From Afipia sp. (GTDB lineage: Bacteria; Pseudomonadota; Alphaproteobacteria; Rhizobiales; Xanthobacteraceae), in the NCBI GenBank assembly GCA_024508675.1, contig JANINQ010000005.1:124001-188000 (forward strand): 64,000 nt of DNA, given 5' to 3'. The notes beneath the pieces are model-generated. The model was not told the DNA's origin. It worked only from the letters and a program-made list of their open reading frames with translations, and did no database searches. The position numbers and the translations under genes were made by a program. This document shows positions 25,833 through 33,973 of this stretch, in pieces. Position 1 is the first letter of the stretch. The number at the start of each line of letters is the position of its first letter.

Positions 25833-26660
25833 ATGCGCTGCCTCGTGGTCGCCGACCTGCACTACTCGCTGCCGCAGTTCGACTGGGTGCTGAACGCCGC
25901 GCCGCATTTCGATGTGGTGATCATCGCCGGCGACGCGCTCGACATCGGCTCGGTGGTCGACTTCCGCGCCCAGATCGTGGTGGTGCGAAAATATCTGCAG
26001 ATGCTGGCAAGCAAGGCCCGCGTGATCCTGTGCTCCGGCAATCATGACCTCGATGAGCGCGACGCCGCCGGGGAAAAGATTTCGCGCTGGATCGGCGATG
26101 TCGGGAATCTCGGGATCACCCATGACGGCGACAGCCTGACCATCGGCGACACGTTCTTCACCGTCTGTCCGTGGTGGGATGGTCCTCGCATCAAGGCGCA
26201 GATCGGCGTGCAGCTTGAGAAAGCCGCCGCATCTCATCGCGGCCGCTGGATATGGGTTCATCACGCACCGCCCGCAAATTCTCCCACAAGCTGGGCCGGG
26301 TCACGCTTTCAGGGCGACATCGAACTCGTGCAATGGATCGAAATCTATCGGCCGGACATCGTGCTGTCGGGCCATGTCCATCAGTCGCCGTTCACGAAGG
26401 ATGGGTCGTGGTATGACAGGATCGGCGAGACCTGGGTGTTCAATGCCGGTCATCAGTTCGGAAGCCCGCCCGCGTTCATCGCGCTGGACCTCGACGCAGG
26501 CCACGCGTTCTGGCTCTCGGCGGCAGGCGAACAGAGCATTGATCTCGGCGCACCGCTGCAACGGCCCGCGACAGACATCGGAGAATTTCCGGCCTGGCTT
26601 ATAGCCGCGGGTCAGGCTGGCGATCCGAGCCCGGCGACGCTTTCGAGCCCGGCAGGTTGA
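25833..26660 (+). CDS. metallophosphoesterase family protein
   Basis: A 275-residue calcineurin-like phosphoesterase: Asp8/His10 (ADLH), Asp34 (AGDALD), Asn70/His71 (SGNHD), HH (WVHHAPP) and the terminal GHVH motif are all present, giving a complete two-metal site. It resembles small cytoplasmic phosphoesterases with undefined substrates. The 3' end overlaps the 3' end of the opposite-strand cyclic-nucleotide-binding gene by 62 bases, a convergent overlap that could allow antisense effects. Confidence 0.9.
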   Translation: MRCLVVADLHYSLPQFDWVLNAAPHFDVVIIAGDALDIGSVVDFRAQIVVVRKYLQMLASKARVILCSGNHDLDERDAAGEKISRWIGDVGNLGITHDGDSLTIGDTFFTVCPWWDGPRIKAQIGVQLEKAAASHRGRWIWVHHAPPANSPTSWAGSRFQGDIELVQWIEIYRPDIVLSGHVHQSPFTKDGSWYDRIGETWVFNAGHQFGSPPAFIALDLDAGHAFWLSAAGEQSIDLGAPLQRPATDIGEFPAWLIAAGQAGDPSPATLSSPAG

Positions 26661-27084
26661 CCAGGGTCTCCAACACCTCGCCTACCATCTCAAGATGCGT
26701 GCCGTGCCCGGCATATTGCCGCTTGATGTCGGCGAGATAAGTCGTCGCGGCATTCAGCCGCTGCGCAAGCACTTTGGCCACGAGCAATGCGACCTCAGTC
26801 TTCTCGCGGAGGAATCCATCGCCGTCGTCGATCCGGTAGACGGTTGACCCCGTGGATGCCCGCACCGTCGCCGTGTGCGGCAGGCCAAGCAGCACCGACA
26901 TTTCGCCCAGCACGGCGCCGGGCTCCGTCACCACGGCAACAACAGTGTCGCCTTTCAGGACCTCAAGCTCGCCTTCGAGCAGCACAAATAGTTCGCCGGT
27001 GGTTTCGCCTTCCCGAAGAAGCAGCGAATCCGCAGCGACATAGCTTTCCTGCCGGCCCACGCAATGTTCGAGAACTGCACGCAT
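26599..27084 (-). CDS. cyclic-nucleotide-binding domain protein (Crp-like sensor, no DNA-binding domain)
   Basis: A 161-residue protein with a cNMP-binding beta-roll at about 18-110: LLLREGETTGELFVLLEGELEV, then the phosphate-binding-cassette-like VLGEMSVLLGLPHTATVRA (the Arg that contacts phosphate is in TVRA). After the C-helix region it ends in a helical tail, with no helix-turn-helix. It is therefore a stand-alone sensor or effector. GGAGAT before the ATG supports this start. A class III adenylate cyclase is encoded at 58 kb. Confidence 0.85.
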   Translation of the reverse strand: MRAVLEHCVGRQESYVAADSLLLREGETTGELFVLLEGELEVLKGDTVVAVVTEPGAVLGEMSVLLGLPHTATVRASTGSTVYRIDDGDGFLREKTEVALLVAKVLAQRLNAATTYLADIKRQYAGHGTHLEMVGEVLETLVNLPGSKASPGSDRQPDPRL

Positions 27085-27265
27085 CCCGATCTCCGTCCTG
27101 ACCGGTCGAGGCTAGGCTTCGCTGTTTAAAACGTCCATCGCATAGTGGCTCCCCGTTTGCGCAAATTGCCAGCACTTCGGCGGGCGCGGTATGGTCTGCG
27201 TCCGGTTCGCCCTGCGCGGACACAGAACAGAACAAGACAGAACAGGTTGAAGAGGACGCGCCGCG

Positions 27266-28171
27266 ATGGCTCAGGCAAATTACGAACAGATCAAATATGA
27301 GGTGCAGGACAACATCCTGACCATCACGCTCAATCGTCCCGACAAGATGAATGCGTTCACGCATGTCATGATGGACGAACTGATCTCGGCGTTCGACGCG
27401 GCCGATGCCGACGACAACGTGCGGGCAATCATCGTCACCGGTGCGGGCCGTGCATTCTGCGCAGGCGCCGACCTCTCCGAAGGCGGCAAGACGTTCGACC
27501 GCGCAGCGCGCCCGGACCGCAAGAGCGCGCCGCTGCGTCCCAACGGCGAGGTGGAATGGAGCGACGAGGCCGTGCGCGATGGCGGCGGCCGCGTCACCCT
27601 GCGCATTTTCAAATCGCTGAAGCCGGTGATCGGCGCGATCAACGGCGCGGCGGTCGGCATCGGCGTCACCATGCAATTGCCGATGGACATCCGCATCGCT
27701 TCGGAAGATGCGCGCTTCGGCTTCGTGTTCGCGCGGCGCGGCATTGTGCCGGAAGCGGCGTCGAGCTGGTTCTTGCCGCGCATTGTCGGCATTCAGCAGG
27801 CGCTGGAATGGTGCTATTCCGGCCGCGTGTTCCCGGCGCAGGAAGCCCTCGCCGGCCGTCTCGTCAGCAAGGTCGTACCCGCGGACGAACTGATGCCCGC
27901 GGCCCGCGCCATCGCACGCGAGATCGCGGAGAATGCCGCGCCGGTATCGATCGCGCTGATCCGCCAGCAGATGTGGCGCATGCTGGGCGCGGACGATCCG
28001 ATGGAAGCCCACAAGGTCGACAGCCGCGGTATCTACTCGCGCGGCCAGTCCGCCGACGTGCGCGAAGGCGTGATGTCGTTCCTCGAAAAACGTCCGGCGA
28101 AATTCACCCAGACGGTATCGAAGGACATGCCGTCCTATTTCCCGTGGTGGACCGAGCGGGAGTATAAATAA
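27266..28171 (+). CDS. crotonase / enoyl-CoA hydratase family protein
   Basis: A 301-residue crotonase-fold protein: oxyanion loops GAGRAFCAGADLSEGG and INGAAVGIGVTMQLPMDIRIAS, with a single active-site-type glutamate in RGIVPEAASSWFLP. The first catalytic Glu of classical hydratase (usually in the GGGCELAL segment) is replaced by GVTMQLPM, so an isomerase-like or other crotonase activity is likely. GAAGAGGACG lies before the ATG. It is divergent from the cNMP-binding gene. A family B repeat follows the stop. Confidence 0.9.
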   Translation: MAQANYEQIKYEVQDNILTITLNRPDKMNAFTHVMMDELISAFDAADADDNVRAIIVTGAGRAFCAGADLSEGGKTFDRAARPDRKSAPLRPNGEVEWSDEAVRDGGGRVTLRIFKSLKPVIGAINGAAVGIGVTMQLPMDIRIASEDARFGFVFARRGIVPEAASSWFLPRIVGIQQALEWCYSGRVFPAQEALAGRLVSKVVPADELMPAARAIAREIAENAAPVSIALIRQQMWRMLGADDPMEAHKVDSRGIYSRGQSADVREGVMSFLEKRPAKFTQTVSKDMPSYFPWWTEREYK

Positions 28172-28193
28172 GACACTGCTGCATCGTTCGACC

Positions 28194-28271
28194 GTCATTG
28201 CGAGCGAAGCGAAGCAATCCACCTTGGAGCGAGAGTGTGGATTGCTTCGTCGCTACGCTCCTCGCAATGAC
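28194..28271. repeat. family B intergenic palindromic repeat, copy 2
   Basis: An inverted repeat of GTCATTGCGAGCGAAGCGAA / CGCTACGCTCCTCGCAATGA arms with a central TGGATTGCTTCGTC / AAGCAATCCA pair. It lies between the converging crotonase and quinone oxidoreductase genes. Confidence 0.9.
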
Positions 28272-28292
28272 GGATAATATCCTCAAACGATT

Positions 28293-29267
28293 TCACCTCA
28301 TCGTCAGCACCACGCGCCCGATAGCGCGACGATCCATCAACAGGCGCATCGCCTTCGCACAATCTTCCAGCGGCAGGCGATGCGAAATGTTCGGACTGAT
28401 GCGGCGCTCTTCGGCAAGCTGCGTCAGGTTCGCCAGACGCGCAGCAGCAAGCGAAGGATTCCTGCGCACGGCTTCACCCGCGCGCACGCCGAGCACGCTC
28501 GCGCCCTTGATCAGCACCAGATTTGTCTTCGCCAGACCGATGCCGCCGGTGAATCCGATCACCAACATGCGCGCGCCCCATGCGATGCAGCGCATACTGT
28601 CCTCAAAAATCTGCCCGCCCACCGGATCGAAAACCACATCAGCGCCGCGCCCGTCGGTGATGCGCTTGACGGCATCCTTGAAAGGCTCGCGGCCATAGAG
28701 CACGGCATGATCCGCACCGCGCTGCCGCGCCATCTCAAGTTTCTCTTCGCTGGATGCACAGGCAATCACGGTCGCGCCGAATACCTTGCCGAGTTCAACT
28801 GCGGCGAGCCCCACCCCGCCGCCCGCGCCGTGCACCAGCAACACCTCGCCGGGCTCGATCTGCGCGCGATCACGCAGCGCATGCCAGGCCGTGCCATGCG
28901 CCGCGAGAAACGCCGCGCCCTGCGCATAGTCGAATGTCAGCGGCAGCGGCATCAACTGGCCGGGCGTCACCACGATCTCGTCGGCAAAGCAACCGAACCG
29001 TGCCTTCACGATCACTCTGTCGCCGGGATGAAAGCCATCAACGCCGGCAACCTCGATCACCTCGCCCGCCGCCTCCATGCCCGGCGTGAACGGCAGCGGC
29101 GGCTTGAGCTGATAATCGCCCGCCGTCATCAGAATGTCGGGAAAATTCAGCCCAGCGGCATGGAGCGCAACCCGCACCTGCCCCGGTGCCAGCGGCCCGC
29201 GCGGGACATCTTCCAGCCTGAGCCGTTCAGGCGGACCGAGTTCGCGGCAGATGACGGCGCGCGGCAT
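28293..29267 (-). CDS. NADPH:quinone oxidoreductase family protein (zinc-free MDR)
   Basis: A 324-residue medium-chain dehydrogenase/reductase. It has the GroES-like N-terminal domain (AGLNFPDILMTAGDYQLKPPLPFTPGMEAAGEV), a Rossmann motif GAGGGVGLAAVELGK, and the NADPH-phosphate region CASSEEKLEMARQRGADH. The structural-zinc Cys cluster and catalytic Cys of alcohol dehydrogenases are absent, as in quinone oxidoreductase/crotonyl-CoA-reductase-like members. It precedes the HCCA-isomerase-like gene on the opposite side with a 5-base gap, so the two form a transcription unit (HCCA-like second in order from the right). Confidence 0.88.
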   Translation of the reverse strand: MPRAVICRELGPPERLRLEDVPRGPLAPGQVRVALHAAGLNFPDILMTAGDYQLKPPLPFTPGMEAAGEVIEVAGVDGFHPGDRVIVKARFGCFADEIVVTPGQLMPLPLTFDYAQGAAFLAAHGTAWHALRDRAQIEPGEVLLVHGAGGGVGLAAVELGKVFGATVIACASSEEKLEMARQRGADHAVLYGREPFKDAVKRITDGRGADVVFDPVGGQIFEDSMRCIAWGARMLVIGFTGGIGLAKTNLVLIKGASVLGVRAGEAVRRNPSLAAARLANLTQLAEERRISPNISHRLPLEDCAKAMRLLMDRRAIGRVVLTMR

Positions 29268-29272
29268 GATAA

Positions 29273-29890
29273 CTACGCCACCGCCTTCTTCTCGATCAGC
29301 TTCGCGTGGATCAATGGCAGGCGATCATTGCCGAAATACATATCCGTCTTGTCGAGATAGATCGTCGGCGAGCCGAACGCACCGCGGGCGATCGCTTCAT
29401 CGGTGTTGGCCTTGAGCTGATCCTTGACGGACTGCTCACCGATGCCTGCGAAGAACTTTTGCGGATCGATGCCGACGCGCTCGCAGATTTTCGTCAGCAC
29501 GTCGTCCTTGGAAATGTCCTGATCGTCGCCCCAATAGGCCTCGAACACCGCCATCGCAAACGGAATGAGCTTGTCCGGCGCGGTCTGCTGAACCCAGATG
29601 CATCCGCGCATCGACTTCACTGCGTTCACCGGAAACACGCTCGGCGGCATGGTGATCCTGATGCCCGCAAGGCGCGCCCAGTCCTGCATGTCCTTCGCAG
29701 TGTAAGCCTGTTTGGCGGGAACAGGATTGGCGCGGGTTTCATACATCGCCTTGTTGACAGTGTTGAAAATGCCACCGACCAGAATCGGCCGCCATGTGAT
29801 CGGCGCGCCAAGCTCCTTCGCCATCGGCTGGATGTTGGTGAACGCCAGATAGGTCCACGGGCTGGAACAGTCGAAGAAGAATTCGATCAT
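29273..29890 (-). CDS. 2-hydroxychromene-2-carboxylate isomerase-like (DsbA-fold, GSH-dependent)
   Basis: A 205-residue DsbA/kappa-GST-fold protein. FDCSSPWTYLAFTN near the N-terminus places Ser at the GSH-activating position of HCCA isomerases. PVNAVKSMRGCIW, the EAYWGDDQDISKDDVL motif and the GAFGSPTIYLDKTDMYFGNDRL C-terminal end fit the family. HCCA isomerase acts in naphthalene degradation, but homologues outside that pathway have unknown substrates. Its last codon is 5 bases before the quinone oxidoreductase start, so the two are co-transcribed. Confidence 0.85.
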   Translation of the reverse strand: MIEFFFDCSSPWTYLAFTNIQPMAKELGAPITWRPILVGGIFNTVNKAMYETRANPVPAKQAYTAKDMQDWARLAGIRITMPPSVFPVNAVKSMRGCIWVQQTAPDKLIPFAMAVFEAYWGDDQDISKDDVLTKICERVGIDPQKFFAGIGEQSVKDQLKANTDEAIARGAFGSPTIYLDKTDMYFGNDRLPLIHAKLIEKKAVA

Positions 29891-29936
29891 GGGTGCGTTT
29901 CCTTATTGGTGCGTTTTATTCCGTTCGTCATTGCGA

Positions 29937-30006
29937 GCGGAGCGAAGCAATCCAGAGCAACACAGAAAGAGTGGATTGCTTCGTCGCTATCGCTCCTCGC
30001 AATGAC
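29937..30006. repeat. family B intergenic palindromic repeat, copy 3
   Basis: Compact copy: GTCATTGCGAGCGGAGCGAA and its complement GATAGCGACGAAG...CAATGAC around a short spacer. It separates the GST gene from the HCCA-isomerase-like gene on the same strand and might act on their transcript. Confidence 0.9.
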
Positions 30007-30019
30007 GACTCCGTTAGGT

Positions 30020-30715
30020 TTACTGCGCCTGCTGCGCGCTCTTGCCGAACATGTTCTTGCGCTGCTCGTCGGTGAACGGCGTCTTGTCAAACTTGCCGAC
30101 CGCCAGCCCCTTCTGCACTTCCGGCCGCGCGCGCACCGCCGCATACCAGCGCTTGATGTTCGGAAAGTCGTCGAGGCTGAAGCCCTGCGCCTTGTGGGTC
30201 ATGGTCCACGGGAAGCACGCAATGTCCGCGATGGAATACGCATCGCCTGCGACATAGGCGTCGGTCTTGCCGAGCTGACGGTCGAGCACGGCATAGAGCC
30301 GTCCAGCTTCGTCGCGGTAGCGCTGGATCGCATAGGGAATCTTCTCAGCCGCATAGAGCGCGAAGTGTCCGTGCTGGCCGAGCATCGGGCCAAGCCCGCC
30401 CATCTGCCACATCACCCATTGGATCACCCTGAAGCGGCCGCGCACATCCTTTGGCAAGAAGCGCCCGGTCTTCTCTGCGAGATAGATCAGGATCGCGCCG
30501 GTCTCGAACATCGGGATCGGCTCTCCGCCGTCCGCAGGCGCCTGGTCGATGATCGCGGGAATGCGGTTGTTCGGGCTGATCGCGAGGAATTCCGGCTTGA
30601 ACTGGTCGCCCTCGCGGATGTTCACCGGAATCACATTGTAGGGCAGCCCCAGTTCTTCCAGCATGATCGAGATTTTCCACCCGTTGGGCGTCGGCGCGTA
30701 ATAAAGATCGATCAT
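30020..30715 (-). CDS. glutathione S-transferase family protein (YfcG/Nu-class-like)
   Basis: A 231-residue GST: thioredoxin-fold N-terminal domain with PTPNGWKISIMLEELGLPY (the TxNGxK motif of YfcG-like Nu-class enzymes), NNRIPAI, and ETGAILIYLAEK, then the all-helical C-terminal domain with DIACFPW. YfcG-type proteins act as disulfide-bond oxidoreductases more than as classic transferases. It is upstream of the HCCA-isomerase-like and quinone oxidoreductase genes, so the three may serve one thiol or electrophile-detoxification task (inferred). Confidence 0.9.
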   Translation of the reverse strand: MIDLYYAPTPNGWKISIMLEELGLPYNVIPVNIREGDQFKPEFLAISPNNRIPAIIDQAPADGGEPIPMFETGAILIYLAEKTGRFLPKDVRGRFRVIQWVMWQMGGLGPMLGQHGHFALYAAEKIPYAIQRYRDEAGRLYAVLDRQLGKTDAYVAGDAYSIADIACFPWTMTHKAQGFSLDDFPNIKRWYAAVRARPEVQKGLAVGKFDKTPFTDEQRKNMFGKSAQQAQ

Positions 30716-30866
30716 TGGGTATCCGCGAATGAGACAGGGCCGGAGTGGCGAGGCGCGATCCTAACCACGGTCGCTGTCACATTCCATCCCGTAGGCGCGA
30801 ACAGCTTGTCTGCCGAGGCTCCGGCATGGCAGATAGGCGTGCAACAAGTAAGAACGGAAACGCCCC

Positions 30867-31889
30867 ATGCTGTTTCAAACAACGATTGCCGGCTCGCTCC
30901 CGAAGCCCGAATGGCTCGCCGAGCCCAACACGCTATGGGCACCGTGGAAGCTCAAGGGCGCGGAACTGGTCAGTGCCAAGCGCGACGCAACGCTGCTTTG
31001 GGTCAAAATCCAGGAAGATGCGGGGGTCGATCTGGTCACCGACGGTGAACAGGCGCGCCAGCACTTCGTGCATGGCTTTCTCGAGCGCGTCGAAGGCATC
31101 GATTTCGCACATAAGGTCGAGATGGGCATCCGCAAGGATCGCTACAAGGCAATGGTGCCGCAGGTGGTCGCGCCGCTGCAACTCAAGGGCCGCGTTCATG
31201 CCGATGAAGCCCGCGCCGCACGGGCGCACACCAACCGCAAGCTGAAGTTCACTCTCCCCGGCCCGATGACCATCATCGACACGCTGGCCGACAGCTATTA
31301 CGGCGACCGCGTGAAGATGGCGTTCGCTTTCGCAGACCTGCTCAATCAGGAGGCTAAGGCACTGCAGGCGGATGGCGTCGACATGATCCAGTTCGACGAG
31401 CCTGCTTTCAACGTCTTCATGGACGAGGTGAACGACTGGGGTATCGAGGCGCTGACCCGCGCCGCCGCTGGCCTCACCTGCCAGACCGCCGTGCACATCT
31501 GCTATGGCTACGGCATCAAGGCCAATGTCGACTGGAAGGACACGCTCGGCGCCGAGTGGCGGCAATACGAACAGATTTTCCCGGCTATCGACAAGAGCCC
31601 TATCCAGCAGGTCGCCATCGAGTGCCGCAACTCGCATGTGCCGCTGGAAATTCTCAGCCTGCTGCAGAGCAAGATCGTGCAGGCCGGCGTGATCGACGTC
31701 GCCAGCGATGTGGTGGAGACGCCGCAGGACGTGGTGGATACCATCGAGGCGGTGATGCAGTTTGTGCCCAAGCAGCGGATCATCGCGACAACGAACTGCG
31801 GCATGGCGCCGATGCGCCGCGACATTGCCGAGGCCAAATTGCGTGCGCTCGGCGCGGGCGCGAAGCTGGCGCGGGAAAAATTTAAGTAA
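30867..31889 (+). CDS. cobalamin-independent methionine synthase-like protein (MetE C-terminal domain only)
   Basis: A 340-residue protein corresponding to the catalytic C-terminal barrel of MetE without its N-terminal barrel. Motifs include TIAGSLPKPEWL, VTDGEQARQHFVHGFLE, QFDEPAF, the zinc-site region TAVHICYG (His and Cys) and IECRNSH, and TTNCGMAP carrying the last zinc Cys. Such short core proteins are related to methyltransferases that use methylcobalamin or other methyl donors. Which donor is used here is not known. Divergent from the GST gene; a family A repeat follows. Confidence 0.88.
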   Translation: MLFQTTIAGSLPKPEWLAEPNTLWAPWKLKGAELVSAKRDATLLWVKIQEDAGVDLVTDGEQARQHFVHGFLERVEGIDFAHKVEMGIRKDRYKAMVPQVVAPLQLKGRVHADEARAARAHTNRKLKFTLPGPMTIIDTLADSYYGDRVKMAFAFADLLNQEAKALQADGVDMIQFDEPAFNVFMDEVNDWGIEALTRAAAGLTCQTAVHICYGYGIKANVDWKDTLGAEWRQYEQIFPAIDKSPIQQVAIECRNSHVPLEILSLLQSKIVQAGVIDVASDVVETPQDVVDTIEAVMQFVPKQRIIATTNCGMAPMRRDIAEAKLRALGAGAKLAREKFK

Positions 31890-31910
31890 GGGAAGGATTC
31901 AAGTAATTGA

Positions 31911-32028
31911 GTCGTCCCGGCGAAGGCCGGGACCCATCGCCCCTGTCGTTGCGACAAAAGAACGAAGCCAACACCGCACTTCTCATGATGGTGCGGTGGT
32001 TATGGGTCCCGGCCTTCGCCGGGACGAC
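31911..32028. repeat. family A intergenic palindromic repeat, copy 2
   Basis: Arms GTCGTCCCGGCGAAGGCCGG and the exact complement at the right, spacer about 70 bases. It lies between converging MetE-like and gpt genes. Confidence 0.92.
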
Positions 32029-32037
32029 CATGGCATC

Positions 32038-32541
32038 CTACGCAGCCCCATCCCGGATCGGCGGCTGAAACGACAGTCCCGTGTCCCACGGAAAGAAAAT
32101 CCAGGTGTCCTGCGAAACTTCGGTGATGAACGTATCGACCAGCGGCTTGCCCATCGGCTTGGCATAGACCGCGGCGATGTGCGCCTGCGGCACCAGATCG
32201 CGCACGATGCGCGCGGTCTTGCCGGTGTCCACAAGGTCCTCGACCACCAGCAGCCCCTTGCCGGTGCCGCCGCCGAGCCGCGCCACCGCATCGGAAATGC
32301 CCTTCAGTACGGTCGGCTCGCTCACCTGCGAGGTGTGGCTGTAGCTCGACACACACAGCGTATCGATGACGCGGATGCCGAGTTCGCGCGCGATCACCGC
32401 CGCAGGCACAAGCCCACCGCGCGTCACCGCGACCATGGCCTCGAATGGGCCTACCCCACTCAGCCGCCACGCCAGCGCGCGCGCGTCGCGGTGAAACTGG
32501 TCCCACGACACCGGAAATGGTTTTCGCGCCTCGTCATTCAT
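32038..32541 (-). CDS. gpt: xanthine-guanine phosphoribosyltransferase
   Basis: A 167-residue purine salvage enzyme (xanthine/guanine + PRPP to XMP/GMP). The PRPP loop [13 protein letters not shown], the [10 protein letters not shown] dipeptide region and the C-terminal [14 protein letters not shown] fit Gpt rather than HprT. Last gene of a three-gene run: cinA-like, thioesterase, gpt, with gaps of -1 and 12 bases. It is transcribed toward a family A repeat. Confidence 0.92.
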   Translation of the reverse strand: MNDEARKPFPVSWDQFHRDARALAWRLSGVGPFEAMVAVTRGGLVPAAVIARELGIRVIDTLCVSSYSHTSQVSEPTVLKGISDAVARLGGGTGKGLLVVEDLVDTGKTARIVRDLVPQAHIAAVYAKPMGKPLVDTFITEVSQDTWIFFPWDTGLSFQPPIRDGAA

Positions 32542-32553
32542 CGCTGCGCTCCG

Positions 32554-32976
32554 TTAGGATGCAATCTTCCGGAACATCGCCGTGGCGGTCGCACTCGCAA
32601 CCAGCTTGCCGTCCTGAAACAATTCGGCCGCGAGATGGAAGATTTCCTTACCGCGCATGGTGATGCGGCCCTTGCCGGTGAGCTTCCCGATCTTCGCGGG
32701 ACGATGGAACTGCACATTGAGACCAAGGGTCGGCGCGAACTCGCCGACATTCATCGCGGTCGCGGAGGCAAGCCCCATCGTGTCGTCAAGCATTGCGGAT
32801 AGGAAACCGCCCTGCACGATCCCGATCGGATTGGCGAACTCGCGCTTGCCATCGAATGTCAGTTCGACGGTATGCGCGTCGAGATCGTAGGCGATGATGT
32901 CGAGGCCCAGCGTCTTGGCGCATTCCGGCGGCGGCAACCGCCCCGCCGCGATGGCCTCGAAAAATCGCTCGCCCAT
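32554..32976 (-). CDS. PaaI-type hotdog thioesterase
   Basis: A 140-residue hotdog-fold protein: NPIGIVQGGFLSAMLDDTMGLAS carries the catalytic HGG-like turn as QGG, followed by the Asp/Asn of LDDTMG. Members hydrolyse aryl- or acyl-CoA thioesters; without the usual His in the HGG motif the activity is uncertain. ATG overlaps the cinA-like stop by one base (TAATG), and gpt starts 12 bases later, so the three are one operon. Confidence 0.85.
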   Translation of the reverse strand: MGERFFEAIAAGRLPPPECAKTLGLDIIAYDLDAHTVELTFDGKREFANPIGIVQGGFLSAMLDDTMGLASATAMNVGEFAPTLGLNVQFHRPAKIGKLTGKGRITMRGKEIFHLAAELFQDGKLVASATATAMFRKIAS

Positions 32977-33710
32977 TATTTCGCAACCTTGAGGTTCGCC
33001 AGCATCGCTTCGACTTCGGCCATCGCGGCGCGCAGCTTGGCCTCGTCGCGCGAGCGCACGACGACATTGGTGTTCGGCTTGCCGTTCTCGTCCATGAACG
33101 GATAGCTGCCGATGCTGGTGTCGGGATTGGCTTCCTGAATGGCGCGCAGCGGCGTGCCGATGTCGCCCTCGCGCGCATTGGCCCGCACCGAGTCCGACAG
33201 CATCCGCACGCCGGACTTCAGCTTCGGCGAGACGATGTCCATCATCGCCTGCATGATCGAGGGAACGCCGGCCATCACGATGACATTGCCGATCTTGAAA
33301 CCGGGCGCGAGGATGGTGGCGCTGGAGATCAGTTCCGCCCCGTCGGGGATGCGGGCCATCCGCAGCCGGGCCTCATTGAGGTCCGCGCCAAAGCGCTCTT
33401 GGAAACGGGCCACAACCTCCGGGTGGTGGTCGATCTTGACCCCGAACGCCTTGGCCACGCTGTCGGCGGTAATATCGTCGTGGGTCGGCCCGATGCCGCC
33501 GGTGGTGAACACATAATTGTAACGCTGCCGCAGCGCGTCGAGCGCATAGATAATGGCGTCCTCATCGTCGGCCACGACCCGGACTTCCTTCAGGTCGATG
33601 CCGATATTGGTGAGGTACTCGGCAATAAAGCCGATGTTCTTGTCCTTGGTGCGCCCGGACAGGATTTCATCGCCGATCACGAGAATGCCGGCGGTGACGA
33701 TCTCAGTCAT
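32976..33710 (-). CDS. CinA N-terminal-type (MoaB/Mog-fold) protein
   Basis: A 244-residue protein corresponding to the MoCF-biosynthesis (MoaB/Mog-like) domain of CinA: ILVIGDEILSGRTKDKN, FTTGGIGPTHDDITADSVAKAFG, and GVPSIMQAMMDIV. The C-terminal nicotinamide-nucleotide amidase domain of full CinA is absent, so NMN deamidation is not expected from this gene. Family members show ADP-ribose pyrophosphatase activity. First gene of the operon with the thioesterase and gpt genes. Confidence 0.88.
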   Translation of the reverse strand: MTEIVTAGILVIGDEILSGRTKDKNIGFIAEYLTNIGIDLKEVRVVADDEDAIIYALDALRQRYNYVFTTGGIGPTHDDITADSVAKAFGVKIDHHPEVVARFQERFGADLNEARLRMARIPDGAELISSATILAPGFKIGNVIVMAGVPSIMQAMMDIVSPKLKSGVRMLSDSVRANAREGDIGTPLRAIQEANPDTSIGSYPFMDENGKPNTNVVVRSRDEAKLRAAMAEVEAMLANLKVAK

Positions 33711-33973
33711 CTCAACTCTCCTCCTGTCCCGGACATCCCGGGGTCCTCACTGCTACGCCATGATCCTTGCAATGATCCTTGGCGCAGGCAACGTCTTGAA
33801 GTCACGCACTTTTGCCGCATGACTGGGCAGCACGCAGCCCGTTTTTAAGGCAAGGCGAGGCAAGATGCCGCCAATTGCCTTGAGTCAATGCATATCGCGC
33901 TGGCCCAACCCTTGCTACCATCCTTTGGACGGCGGATCATTCTCCCCGTCACAAGAAGGAAGCGTTCCGGTTT

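Noticed and set aside
29306-31048. A 580-codon plus-strand frame over the HCCA-like, GST and MetE-like genes
   Set aside because: Antisense to well-supported enzymes and running through a palindromic repeat; no recognisable domain.
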